This document shows, piece by piece, positions 47,542 through 59,535 of a stretch of DNA of 64,000 nt. Within the stretch, counting starts at the first letter, position 1; each line of letters begins with the position of its first letter. The notes beneath the pieces were generated by a model. That model worked only from the letters and a program-made list of their open reading frames with translations, did no database searches and was not told the DNA's origin. The translations under genes were made by a program, and so were the position numbers. The DNA is from Nematostella vectensis (taxonomy: Eukaryota > Cnidaria > Anthozoa > Actiniaria > Edwardsiidae): positions 4,722,498 to 4,786,497 of the forward strand of contig NC_064045.1 of the NCBI RefSeq assembly GCF_932526225.1, written 5' to 3'.

Positions 47542-50500
47542 ATGAGCCGGCTATACGACACTATAGAGCCGTCGGTTATCGACGAGCACATGCTAAAGCA
47601 AGCTGTTGAAGAACAAGGGCCAAAAGGGGAAGCTGGTCGCATCGCGAAGCAAGAAGGAATAGACTTTGAAAATGTCCTGGCGCTGAGACTTGATTTTAAA
47701 AGTAAGTTGCAGTTGCTGTTATATTTAATCAGAACAACTAGATATTACACCCGGTATTTTTACATTTTCCTTCATACGCTGTTATGAATAACGATTTGTG
47801 TTTCATTTAAAAATACTTAAATTTGACTTAAAAATTTACATCCATTTTCTAACATTTTAAACTTACTATAAAATCGTGTTCTTTTTTCAATACACCAAAA
47901 ACTGGAAATCGACTCTGCCAAATTTTCGTCTTTAATAAGACTTCTTCAGGGCAGACTCAATGATGTATTGTATTCATTGTTCTGGTACGAGATTGCGACA
48001 GTTTGGGCTTTTTGATTCTATTTGTGTTCTTTTTTCAGATATACTGAAGATCGATAATCTTTGGAGCTTTGTAAATCTCACCACACTACAGCTTGATAAT
48101 AACATCATTGAGAAGATCGAAGGTCTGGATATGCTGGTGAATCTTCAGTGGCTGGGTAAGTTTTAGTCTTTTACAGACATCACTACACATGTGCTGCACT
48201 TGTACAAGCGGTGAGGGGACTGAGGCTATGACTCATTCACAGTAGAAACAAAATAACAAGATTATCATATTAGTAACACCAATGGTGTGACAACTCTTTG
48301 TGGGATAACACAGCTGTTTGAGTGTATGTTTGAGTGTATGTTTGCCCAATATAGAGATTATCCACAAATCTGGCCCAACCCTGGCTATGCTAGCTATGCT
48401 ATAAAGTGTGTGTTCTTACAGTATTTAAGGATATTCCTAAAATCTTTGTTTTCTATGTTTCAGATTTGTCATTTAACAATATAGAGGTAATAGAGGGATT
48501 GGACAAGCTGACAAAATTAAAAGACCTTACCCTCTACAATAACAGAATTACGAAAATTGAAAACATGGATAGTCTCACTAATCTGCATGTGTTTTCCATT
48601 GGCAACAACAGCCTCAAGCAATTGGATAATGTGAGTCTAATATACTCTTAAAAAATTCTGGGCCTCTTATCTACACCTTTTATTAAATAATATACATCTT
48701 TTAGTTTAAATAATGAATTGTATTTTCTTGACAGGTGATATATTTGAGGCGGTTCAAAAATCTAAGGACACTCAACCTCAGCTTTAACCCGTTCTGTGAA
48801 GACTCCAAATACAAGGAATACGTCATTGCGCATCTGCCAGATCTAGTATACCTAGACTTCCGCCTGATAGACGAGACTGCAAGAGAAGCAGCCACCGAAA
48901 GGTATAAGTACTCAATAGAAGAGATGGTACATGATGAAACAGTGGCCCAAAAGAAACAAGACGAGGAGGAGGCTAGAAATAAAGAGAGACTGCTACATAA
49001 GGTAATGGCTAGGGGCGTGGCCTGGGTCGTCAAGGGGCCTTAGGGGGTTCAACCAAACCCCTGTTCTAGCAGCCCAAAATATAGTGAATGTTATGTTAAG
49101 AACATTAATTAAAACATTAATTAAAGAACCCTTTGAGCCCCGTCCTATTGAAAACTGTGACTAAATCCCTGCTGTCTTAAACAAACAATTTTTAATGATA
49201 TACTTTGAAACCACTAGTTTATGGTCCCTGTTAGAAATGACGGAAAAACCTGGAAAACGCTCAATTACAGATAGAGAGAGTGAACACAATTTCTTACAAT
49301 GGCTAACGGTTCCTTGTATTACGGACTGATTTTCAAAACACAAATAACATGAGGCCGAAGTGCACATAACCAGATTTTTGCTTTTTAAGATAATTTTTCC
49401 TTTTATCATCAATTTCAATGACACTTTAAAAAAAGTTGCATCAATTTAAAAAAAGTCGCACTTGATATTTTGTTTGCTAAAAGTTACCAAGTACTCAGAG
49501 AAATTCTCTGCCATATTCGATGTGAAATGGGCTTATTTGAAGCATCTTGTCATGTTTTTCCATCATGTCTCCCTGTTATAAAATGTTATGGTCACAGGGT
49601 ACTTTGAGAGATGGGAAAAGGCATCAAACCCTTTACATGTTTTACAGTATGTTTTAACAAATTGATAATAAGATAATTTTGTTATAAGGTATGTTGAAAT
49701 AAGTTATTTCTAGATAGGTATTACAATCAAACTTTTATTTCCTTCAAACCCAGGATAGGTTTTTTAATTGTGTAAAAGGATGCAAGAGCTGAAATGAAAA
49801 CTAACAACCTGCCTTTGGTACAGAGGATCCGACAAAAATATGGCATGAATTAAAATCCTTCTCTTCCCACAGGCTGCATATGTGGACGAGCTCAATGGCC
49901 GTGCCCTGTATGAGTCCATGTTTAGCGAAGATCCTGAAGTCAACAAGATGTCCATTCTTCCTGGAATGGAAGACATCCTCAAAAAATATCCTTTTCAAAG
50001 TCTAAGAATTTCAATTTTTAGAAGCCAAGTGTATCATAATCTCAAATTTGAATTTAGTTTGTTTGGGTTAAAAAACAAAATTCTAGTTTGGAGATCAGAA
50101 AATGAATGTTTTTAACTAAAAGCTTAGTTTCTAAAAAATGCATGGCATTTATTACAAATTGAAGGAATAAGCTGTGAAAGATATTTCTTGTCCTGCATTC
50201 AGTAACTTTTTTTCCTTAACTCTGTATACCTTCCAAGATAAATTCACTGCTGTTTGCCTGGAAATCTTTGAGTTTGGTCTAAAGGAGAGCAAGAAACGTA
50301 AAGAAGAGGTGGACTCATTTTTCCAGTGTCTAAATGAGGCCAAGACTGACAACAAGTCAGAGGGCGTCAAGCACATCCAAAAATACATTGACTTCAAGAA
50401 GAAGGTAAAGCAAGTGTCTATAGTGTCATGTGTCTATGACTAGAAAGACTAAGATGTAGAAAACTAGGGGGTATTCATAGGCATGCTGAAATCAGGAAAA

Positions 50501-53500
50501 TGAATTAACGCAGGATGAAATGAAAGCTGTGCTTGAAACATCAGCAATTCATTGCAATTTTATTGGTTATGAATGTCACTTTCTGGCTATATCTAAAGTT
50601 GGGTTGACCCCTTGTGTCACTTATGGCTCATTGGTGAATATGCTTTTCCCTTGAAATATTTTTGTATAAAACGTAAAATTTATCTTTAATACAAACCCTG
50701 GGGGTGGTTAATGTACCCTACAGTAGGACACTGTCCAGGCCACGCCCCTTGTGGGTTTTCAACTCCATACCCCCTGATGTCTACTATTTTGTTTGTTTTC
50801 CCAGGCATTCCTGGATTACTCAAATACAACAGACACTGCGGTCCTGGAAACCATGATGAAAGAGATACAAGAAGAGATTACTAAGCTGTGGGACACACTG
50901 ATGGGGCTGGAGATGCAACTAGTCGACCAGCTAGAGGTACATCAGTACAGCATTCCCAGGGAATGAGGTATTTTTTTTGGTGGGGGGGGGGGGGTGCTGA
51001 ACAGTTGGATAAAGGATGCACTATTGGGCCTGGAGATACAGCTAGTCGACCTGTTAAAGGGACATCAAGACAGCTTGCCTTGGGAGGGGGGGTGGGGAGG
51101 ATAAAGGATGCACTATTGGGCCTTAAGATACAGCTAGTTGACCTGTTAAAGGGACATCAAGACAGCTTGCCTTGGGAGGGGGGGGGGGAGGATAAAGGAT
51201 GCACTATTGGGCCTGGAGATACAGCTAGTTGACCTGTTAAAGGGACATCAAGACAGCTTGCCTTGGGAGGGGGGTGGGGAGGATAAAGGATGCACTATTG
51301 GGCCTGGAGATACAGCTAGTTGACCTGTTAAAGAGACATCAAGACAGCTTGCCTTGGGAGGGGGGGTGGGGAGGATAAAGGATGCACTATTGGGCCTTAA
51401 GATACAGCTAGTTGACCTGTTAAAGGGACATCAAGACAGCTTGCCTTGGGAGAGGGGGGGGAGGATAAAGGATGCACTATTGGGCCTTAAGATACAGCTA
51501 GTTGACCTGTTAAAGGGACATCAAGACAGCTTGCCTTGGGAGAGGGGGGGGAGGATAAAGGATGCACTATTGGGCCTTAAGATACAGCTAGTTGACCTGT
51601 TAAAGGGACATCAAGACAGCTTGCCTTGGGAGAGGGGGGGGAGGATAAAGGATGCACTATTGGGCCTTAAGATACAGCTAGTTGACCTGTTAAAGGGACA
51701 TCAAGACAGCTTGCCTTGGGAGGGGGGGTGAGGAGGATGAAGGATACACTATTGGGCCTTAAGATACAGCTAGTTGACCTGTTAAAGGGACATCAAGACA
51801 GCTTGCCTTGGGAGGGGGGGTGGGGAGGATAAAGGATGCACTATTGGGCCTTAAGATACAGCTAGTCGACCTGTAAAAGGGACATCAAGACAGCTTGCCT
51901 TGGGAGGGGGGGTGGGGAGGATAAAGGATGCACTATTGGGCCTTAAGATACAGCTAGTCGACCTGTTAAAGAGACATCAAGACAGCTTGCCTTGGGAGGG
52001 GGGGGTGGGGAGGATAAAGGATGCACTATTGGGCCTTAAGATACAGCTAGTTGACCTGCTAGAGGTACATCAATACAGCTTGCCTAGGGAATGAGGTATT
52101 GGGGGGGGGGGGGGGGGGGGGCAAAAAGAAGAATAAAGGATATACTACCAAGCCTTGAGATGCAACAAGTTGACCAGTTTGATATAAAACAGCTTGCCCA
52201 GGGAACTAGGTGTTAAGGGGGGGGGGGGTGGTTGTGGTTAGGTTAAAAGGAAGTGTGAAGAATGCACTATTGGGCTTTATGATGTAACATCAATTATACT
52301 AGAGGAGCGTTTGTGTTTTGGGGTGACGTGAAGCTAATCTGTGCATCTTTGTTGGTCATAATGTGTTTTTTTTCTGTAATAAAGGACACAATTAAGGATT
52401 TTGAGCGCAGCATGGCAGACATGGTCACGTCCTTCGTTGAGAATGTGCAGGGACTATATCCTTTTATATTCCATAAGCTACCTTAATTAATTTCAGGAGA
52501 GTACTTACAAAACAACCATTTAGCACATGTGCCGCAGAGGAGCTGGCCCTGTGGTACAATCATTAGCAAGGGTTTTATTAAGGCCTGGCGGCCGGCGGAA
52601 CTGCCAGCTACTATTTCTCAAGCGCTGTCGATTAAAATTTTGTTTGGACTAATATAATAAAATAACTTCCACCCACTACTTTACAATCTGCACTGCCTAC
52701 ACTGAAAATTAATGAAACCCCTGGTTAGTTTAGTCAACCAATCAATTAACAACCAGCGCTTTCATCAATTCACATCTTAGAGGTCCTAGATCGGCCAAGT
52801 CTTGCAATCCATACAAAAATAGTCGTTGTTAATACTGATCGTCTCTCTGTCCTTTTCTGTTGATAGCATATATGTTTTAAGGTATTTGATAGAGTAAACA
52901 CTTCTTACTCTTTGATACTTCATGATCAATTGTGTGACATTCCTTGACTTATGTCACGATGACGCAGTTGCGTGACCTGGAGAATATTCATAACGAGAGG
53001 GTGTCTGACATCGCGGTGGTCACGCTAGAGAAGCTGATGAAGAACGAGCTGGAAGAGGACTTACCTGACGACCTCAGAATGGTACGGCGATTGCTATTGG
53101 ACGGATTTTTAGTACGCATTTTCCTATTGGTTGCCCTGATTTTTTTATTATTATTATTCACCATATACTTTGATGCTTCTGATTGGTATGATAAGTTGTT
53201 CATTGCCCAATAGCCCGAACCTACTCTATCCCTAATGATCCCGCACATATCCCGTACGTGTCCCGCAATTATCCCGCACATATCCCGTACGTGCCTTTCA
53301 CACAATGATCCCGCACATATCCCGTACCTTTTCCACAATGATCCCGCACATATCCCGTACCTTTTCCTCAATGATCACGCACATATCCCGTACCTTTTCC
53401 TCAATGATCACGCACATATCCCGTTCTTTTCCCACAATAATCCCACACATATCCCGTACCTTTTCCACAATGATCCGGCACATATCCCGTACCTTTCCCA

Positions 53501-56500
53501 CAATGATCCCGCACATATCCCGTACCTTTCCCACAATGATCCCGTACCTTTTCCACAATGATCCCGTACCTTTTCCACAATGATCCCGCACATATCCTGT
53601 ACTTTTCCCACAATGATCCGGCACATATCCCGTTCCTTTCCCACAATGATCACGCACATATCCCGTACCTTTCCCACAATGATCTCACACATATCCCGTA
53701 CCTTTCCCACAATGATCCCACACATATCCCGTACCTTTCCCACAATGATCCCACACATATCCCGTACCTTTCCCACAATGATCCCACACATATCCCGTAC
53801 CTTTTCCACAATGATCCCGCACATATCCCGTTCCTTTCCCACAATGATCCCGCACATATTCCGTACCTTTTCCACAATGATCACGCACATATCCCGTACC
53901 TTTCCCACAATGATCCCGCACATATCCCGTACCTTTTCCTCAATGATCACGCACATATCCCGTTCCTTTCCCACAATGATCCCGCACATATCCCGTACTT
54001 TTTCCACAATGATCCCGCACATATCCCGTACCTTTTCCACAAATGATCACGCACATATCCCGTACCTTTCCCACAATGATCACGCACATATCCCGTACCT
54101 TTCCCACAATGATCCCGCACATATCCCGTACCTTTTCCACAATGATCCCGCACATATCCCTTACCTTTTCCACAATGATCACGCACATATCCTGTACCTT
54201 TCCCACAATGATCCGGCACATATCCCGTACCTTTTCCACAATGATCCCGCACATATCCCGTTCCTTTCCCACAATGATCCCGCACATATCCCGTACCTTT
54301 CCCACAATGATCCCGCACATATCCCGTACCTTTCCCACAATGATCCCGCACATATCCCGTACCTTTTCCACAATGATCCCGCACATATCCCGTACCTTTT
54401 CCACAATGATCACGCACATATCCCGTACCTTTTCCACAATGATCCCGCACATATCCCGTACCTTTTCCACAATGAGCACGCACATATCCTGTACTTTTCC
54501 CACAATGATCCGGCACATATCCCGTTCCTTTCCCACAATGATCCCGCACATATCCCGTACCTTTCCCACAATGATCCCACATATCCCGTACCTTTCCCAC
54601 AAAGGTCCCGCACATAACCCTTCCTTTCCTACAATTATCCCGCACATATACTGTACCCTTCCCACAATTATTCCGCATATATTCCGTGCCTTTCACACAA
54701 TGACCCCGCACATATCCCGTGCCTTTCACACAATGATCCTGCACATATCCCGTACTTTTCCCACAATGATCACGCACATATCCCGTACCTTTCCCCCAAT
54801 GATCACGCACATAACCCTTCCTTTCCTAAAATTATCCCGCACATATCCCGTACCTTTCCCACAATGATCCTGCCCACATCCCGTACCTATCACGCAATTA
54901 TCCCGCACATATCCCTTACCTCTCCCGCACATAACAGCAGCTTCCTAAAGTTAGTGTAGATCAGCTTCGCGTAGTCAATGATATGATATTTTCAAAGTCA
55001 CCGGTCAAGAATCTTGGGGTGTGGATAGATTCAAATCTTTCAATGTCGGACCATATCACAAAAACCTGCTCTACTGCCTTTTATCACATGTATAATATAA
55101 GAAGAATTAGACCATACTTAACTAGAGGTGACACAGAAACGCTTATTAATGCTCTTGTCACAAGCCGTCTAGATTACTGTAATAGTTTACTGCATGGTAG
55201 CCCTGGCTACCTTTTGCAAAAATTGCAGCGCGTGCAAAATGCTGCTGCTAGAGTTATATTTCGAGAGAGTAAGTTTTGCCACATAACACCGGTACTTATA
55301 AGCCTTCATTGGTTGCCGGTTGTTTACCGAATTAGATTTTATTGATAACCTTTAAGGCCATACATGGCAATTCGCCCGGTTATATCAAGGATTTTATTAA
55401 CGTTTCTAACAACAGAACTTATAGTCTCAGATCAAATAATAACATGACCCTGAGATGCACCATTAAGTCAATAAATTCTTATGGTGATCGTGCATTTCCC
55501 GTCGCCGCACCCCGATTGTGGAATAGTCTTCCGGATGAAGTAAGGTGCACTAGTTCTCTAGGTAGTTTTAAAAAGGCACTTAAGACGTTTTTATTTAAAG
55601 AAGCGTTTAATTTATAATCAATATATATATATATTCCTTTTATTTTTATCATAGGTCTATTGTAATTACATTATTCATAGTTTTATCGTAATATTATTAT
55701 AGTTTGGCATTTGTTACTAGTTTTATTTACTCGATGTAATGCGCAGTTCAAAATTTTTATATTGATAATTGTGCAATATAAATGCGATAAATTATTAATT
55801 ATCCCGCACATATCCCGTACCTTTCCCACAATGATCCCGCACATATCCCGTACCTTTCCCACAATGATCCTGCCCATATCCCGTACCTGTCCCGCACATA
55901 TCCCGTACCTGTCCCGCACATATCCCGTACCTGTCCCGCACATATCCCGTACCTTTCCCCCATTCATCCCAGCTCACATTCCATTGTTGTTTCAGCTTTT
56001 CGTGGACAAAGACACAATCATGAATGCTGTCAGCGCCTCCCATGACACTCACCTTCTTAAGATCGACAACAAGGTAGCCACTTTATTCCCTATGATCGTT
56101 CGATTTAGCCAGTCACTATGATCACATGTTCGATTTTAGCCAATCACTATGATCACATGCTCGATTTAGCCAGTCAATGATCACATGTTCGATTTTAGCC
56201 AGTCACTATGATCACATGTTCGATTTTAGCCAGTCACTATGATCACATGCTCGATTTAGCCAGTCAATGATCACATGTTCGATTTTAGCCAATCACTATG
56301 ATCACATGTTCGATTTAGCCAGTCAATGATCACATGTTCGATTTTAGCCAATCACTATGATCACATGCTCGATTTAGCCAGTCAATGATCACATGTTCGA
56401 TTTTAGCCAGTCACTATGATCACATGTTCGATTTAGCCAGACACTATGATCACGGATTAGAATAAGCCAATTACTATGATCACATGTTCAATAGAGCCAA

Positions 56501-56823
56501 TCACTACGGTCACAAGCTCAATTAAGCCAATCACTATGATCACATATTCCATTAAGCCAATTACTATGATCACACATTCCATTAAGCCAATTACTATGAT
56601 TACTTTGTTCTATTGAGCCAATCACAACTTATCACGAGTTCTATTTTGCCCGCTACAGGAAGACGATATCGTGACGCGTGCGAACACCACGATGCAAACC
56701 TTGATCGAGAACATCCACAGCGACGAAATCAAGCGGAACCGCGACCGCGTGGCCGAAATCAACAACCTGATCGATCACTTTCGGGACGAGGCCGAGAGCT
56801 ATGAGATGAGCGGGCCTATATAG
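47542..56823 (+). CDS. DRC3: DRC3 (LRRC48), dynein regulatory complex subunit 3
   Basis: Axonemal protein of the nexin-dynein regulatory complex, which links doublets and tunes dynein (family knowledge). Exons: 47542-47701, 48039-48155, 48464-48630, 48735-49001, 49873-49985, 50230-50404, 50805-50936, 52385-52455, 52958-53081, 55996-56073, 56659-56823. Total 1569 nt, 522 aa; human is 523. It begins [18 protein letters not shown], then leucine-rich repeats (about 45-190: [43 protein letters not shown]), [13 protein letters not shown], then long helical segments ([38 protein letters not shown]). Introns 5 and 8 are U12-type AT-AC; only those junctions restore the family sequences QDKF and [11 protein letters not shown]. 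Four introns hold minisatellites or mobile elements. Shares a promoter region with PICK1. Confidence 0.95.
49234..49569 (-). mobile_element. MITE family A, copy 2 (9-bp TSD)
   Basis: Termini GAAATGACGGAAAAA and CCATCATGTC form slightly decayed inverted repeats, 336 bp. TCCCTGTTA flanks both sides exactly (49225-49233, 49570-49578). Opposite orientation to 6439-6805, with shared interior such as aaatgggctt and atgaggccgaagtgcaca. In DRC3 intron 4. Confidence 0.85.
49986..50229 (+). other. U12-type AT-AC intron (DRC3 intron 5)
   Basis: The donor ATATCCTTTT is the full U12 AT-AC consensus. The branch site TTCCTTAAC (50212-50220) is also exact, and the intron ends in TATAC ten bases after the branch A. 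Splicing here in phase 2 gives ...[13 protein letters not shown], in line with the DRC3 family; a GT-AG choice would meet a stop or break the frame. Confidence 0.93.
50925..52100 (+). repeat. 90-bp minisatellite copied from the end of DRC3 exon 7
   Basis: About 13 units of roughly 86-92 bp. Each carries a copy of the exon end (exon [12 protein letters not shown], units [12 protein letters not shown]) plus the first intron bases and a G-run. In most units the donor is lost (aaag|ggacat in place of gag|gtacat); the last unit keeps an intact gag|gtacat at 52062-52069. Many units have a period of 90, so frames stay open (51354-51731), but a TGA directly after the exon donor (50964-50966) closes simple read-through. 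Confidence 0.88.
52456..52957 (+). other. U12-type AT-AC intron (DRC3 intron 8)
   Basis: Donor ATATCCTTTT, again the full consensus; branch site TTCCTTGAC (52940-52948) and end GTCAC about ten bases after the branch A. Phase 2 splicing gives [13 protein letters not shown], matching the family pattern around RDLEN. It is the second AT-AC intron in the gene. Confidence 0.93.
53226..54932. repeat. 33-bp minisatellite in DRC3 intron 9, left part
   Basis: About 50 units of 33 bp with cacaatgatcccgcacatat and cccgtacctttc. The period of three-fold length leaves frames open on both strands (for example [11 protein letters not shown] on the minus strand). Interrupted by the LINE at 54934-55797 and resumed at 55798. 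Confidence 0.93.
54934..55797 (+). mobile_element. 5'-truncated CR1/L2-type LINE inside the minisatellite
   Basis: Encodes the C-terminal part of a non-LTR reverse transcriptase [21 protein letters not shown], then [40 protein letters not shown] and [12 protein letters not shown], ending EAFNL. A frameshift near 55340 breaks it into two frames (54934-55345 and 55342-55617). The catalytic FADD region is absent. About 180 bp of AT-rich 3' tail follow. Minisatellite units lie on both sides. Confidence 0.88.
55798..55970. repeat. 33-bp minisatellite, right part after the LINE
   Basis: Five to seven units of the same atcccgcacatatcccgtac repeat, some shortened to about 20 bp, ending just before the exon 10 acceptor at 55995. 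Confidence 0.85.
56085..56640. repeat. 27-31-bp minisatellite in DRC3 intron 10
   Basis: About 18 units with cactatgatcacatgttcga and ttttagccagt, decaying toward the right. It begins about 12 bp after the exon 10 donor at 56074 and ends just before exon 11. Confidence 0.85.
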
Positions 56824-56948
56824 ACCCGCGGGAACACCCTTGAGTGGCGGGATCACTCGCGGTTAACGGGATTCTAGAACGAGGAGGTTGATAGCAGAAA
56901 AGTAATCTTTGGCATTTTGGTCGTGTTGGTTTAGGCGTTTTTTTTAAA

Positions 56949-56954
56949 AATAAA
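56949..56954 (+). other. Poly(A) signal of DRC3
   Basis: AATAAA 126 nt after the stop codon, on the coding strand. Confidence 0.6.
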
Positions 56955-57736
56955 ACGCGTCTGTTAGGATGATGTGTAAATATGTTCATATGCGAACTTT
57001 GTATTAAACACTTATGTTACTATATAGTCTTTTATGTCAGTGACTTGTTTTACAAATGTTTCATATTTATTCTTGCTAACGTTTGTCAGGAGCTCAATCT
57101 TTCACTAAGGTCTAATTTAGAAACTTTTTTTCATGTACCAAATGCAAATGCTGGCAAATGAAACAATACGATTGTTCTATGAAAAGAATGAAAAGAACGG
57201 CGTTTGTGCTAGGCCTAAATGTTTCTTTTCGTTTTCTTCTCTTACGTCCGTTCCCTCCATTCCAAAATTGCCTTAAAGAATGTCCTTCAGTCACTCCTTT
57301 GTTTTTGTGTACAATTGGTAGAAGAAAATGACAGACGGAGACATCAATTCTTCCTAGAGTTTGCCGCGTGCTACCGTTGCCATACCGACAAAATATCGAA
57401 GGTAAGCCAATAAAAATAAGGGAAACGCAGTGGTCGCCGCGCAAATGGAGAAGGGGGGATGAACTTGTGGGAATTGGCCTTCACTACATGACAGCCCCCC
57501 CTCCTCCCCCTTGATTCATTTTCACTTATAAGCCCCCTCTTTAAATTCGCTGCATGGCCCATGGAACTTATATTAAGCTGGTTGAAATGAATTCGACAGG
57601 CCAATCAACGTGGTAAAGGATATGCTTTATTGTCACCTTTAAAGGTCACTGTGACCTTTGGAAGCGCTCGCAAAGTATGATGGATCTTCGAGCATGATGG
57701 CTAGTGCGCATGCTCTGCATGGCAAAACCTATATTT

Positions 57737-57880
57737 AGACAGCACGATTTAGTTGTATGCGACATCAGCATATACGACTCCGCTACCACCTCCATACTCG
57801 TCTACGAAAGTCGTAGTGTCTAATTTAGGGCTAAGACTTGTCGTGTGCGACCGCACACGGCTGAATCGTGCTACTGTCTT
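57737..57880. mobile_element. Candidate MITE with AGACAG...CTGTCT ends
   Basis: Left agacagcacgatttag and right aatcgtgctactgtct are imperfect inverted repeats, with further palindromes inside (gtgtgcgaccgcacac). No convincing target duplication. Confidence 0.45.
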
Positions 57881-58089
57881 AATCAGCCTTTAGGATTCAC
57901 GCATGCTAATTCGCAAGCACTCAAAATTTTATCGTCACTTTTTATCCTCACGTCTCAGGGGCCAAGGTAGCACGCTATATAGTATACTATAAGTTAGCCC
58001 TCACAATTACGTCCACGTCATAGCTTCTAACATTCCCGCTGAATACTAACCCTAACACTAACCTGCTTACCGGCCGGCTCTCCAGTGGG

Positions 58090-58095
58090 TTTATT
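58090..58095 (-). other. Poly(A) signal of the 140-aa gene
   Basis: AATAAA on the minus strand, about 110 nt past the stop at 58204-58206. Confidence 0.4.
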
Positions 58096-58203
58096 TGGAG
58101 ATGATTGCTTTAGAAACACTTCAGGCTTCCTATGTCGTGCAAAGTCACAACAGGAAGCCTGAGCTTCTAAAACAGGGATTTCCGAAAGCTAGCTAGCTAG
58201 CCG

Positions 58204-58626
58204 CTATGGGAGACTTTGCCTCCATAGTTTCTTATCCACCAACTTAGCCGGGGCAGTAAAGGGGCGTGTCTTGTCACGCGGCGTTGTCTTGGCAACTGTC
58301 ATTTCTTGCGTGCACTTCTCATTTGTACGTGACCCCGACCGCGACCTGAACTCGGCACAAAACGCTTCCTCGTCTCGAGTATCACCAAGGTATCTCTGCA
58401 TGCCTTGAAGTTCCTCTCTCTTCAATCTTGCGGCTCGGTATCTTTCTAGATCGGCTGATAACCTTTTCTTCTTTCTTTCGTACTCGGTTCGCACTCTGTT
58501 TTGTTCTATCTCTAAGCATTTGTTCTGTCTAATAAGCTCTCTACTATGTGTTAGATTCTTGCCTGAAATAATGCGCGTTGTTTTGTCGGGTAATAGACTT
58601 CGGGTTAGTTCTCTTCTGCTCTCCAT
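58204..58626 (-). CDS. Hypothetical 140-aa basic, coiled-coil-like protein
   Basis: Not recognised. A single open exon of 140 codons begins MESRRELTRSLLPDKTTR. Residues about 25-80 are a highly charged, helix-prone stretch (EYERKKKRLSADLERYRAAR), then a Ser/Thr/Arg-rich tail with TRPFTAPAKLVDKKLW. No signal peptide or membrane segment. A minus-strand AATAAA lies downstream. The RPFTAP segment is reminiscent of motifs in microtubule or ciliary proteins, a loose impression only. The neighbour at 61189-62193 has a similar layout and strand. It could instead be the last exon of a longer gene. Confidence 0.6.
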   Translation of the reverse strand: MESRRELTRSLLPDKTTRIISGKNLTHSRELIRQNKCLEIEQNRVRTEYERKKKRLSADLERYRAARLKREELQGMQRYLGDTRDEEAFCAEFRSRSGSRTNEKCTQEMTVAKTTPRDKTRPFTAPAKLVDKKLWRQSLP

Positions 58627-59411
58627 GGTTTATATCACTCTTCCACTTTGTCACCTTAACCCTCTTACTTGTTTGTTCAATTTTTAGTGTTCCTAAGATG
58701 TCTGAGATAGTTGACCCGGTGCAGTAGATGGCCCAGGCGCATCCTCTATACCATTACTAATCTTGCTCAGCTTGGCGTATCGTCTATTTGTTTTGCCCCG
58801 CTCTTCTTGAACTTTCAATGTAGTGCTCTTCTGTAGACAAACAACACACGAATACATTTGATGCTCCAATGCGCTGACCTGTTTTACTCACAACTCATAT
58901 GTACAGCAAACTATAGACTTTACTCTGCGTGTGACCGCACACGATAGCGATATGGAACAACACCCTGTCGCCATAAGTGAGTAATAACGAGAAAGGCAGA
59001 TGAGAACGCCTGGAGCTGATAGAGCACGGGTAACCCTAGCTCATAGGGGTCCAGGGGGTGGAAATACAGTAAACATACAGGGGGGAAAAATGCCTTGAAA
59101 TGTGTATGAAATTGTGAAAATGATGCTGGAACTTACACTGTGCTTAGCAGTTTAATTGTTGGTGTCGTTAGTGGCCTGGTGGAGTATAGTTATTGAGTCA
59201 AATGTCGCCCCGGCGTCCCTCCGCGAGGGTAATGGTACGTCTTCTAGTCTTATATTCCATCGTTCTTGTTTACCCAGATAAACGATAATCTCATAATAAA
59301 GCCTCAATAGAAGTCGATCGTTGAATAAATCAAGAGAAAAGAGGAGGAGGAATTATGCGCGCTTTCTGGTATACTGAATTGAGTTTGAAAACCACTATAT
59401 ATCTACTATAT

Positions 59412-59535
59412 TGCGCAGGTGCGCAGTCATAAAAATCATAATGAAAAAGCATAGTATTTGAAGAGTCCTTAAAAAGGAATGACCCATTTTTAGGATGCCA
59501 ATGGGTGGGGGGGGGGGAGGGTACGCGCCTGTGTA
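59412..59535. repeat. Short interspersed repeat, about 125 bp
   Basis: Best-preserved copy of the family: aaaagcatagtatttgaaga, then tccttaaaaaggaatgaccc, then a G-run and acgcgcctgtgtac. Reversed copy near 25598-25730, direct copy near 41085-41220, partial copies near 1960-2120 and 5645-5715. Confidence 0.55.

Larger units (their letters stand above)
56824..58203. other. DRC3 3' region and intergenic DNA
   Basis: AATAAA at 56949-56954 is the likely DRC3 poly(A) signal. An inverted-repeat candidate lies at 57737-57880. A short frame at 57306-57411 ends at a gtaagc donor-like site, but no gene could be built from it. Confidence 0.5.

Noticed and set aside
53408-54867. Long ORFs on both strands over the 33-bp array (for example [11 protein letters not shown] repeats)
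   Set aside because: Periodicity artefact of a unit length divisible by three; several frames are open at once.
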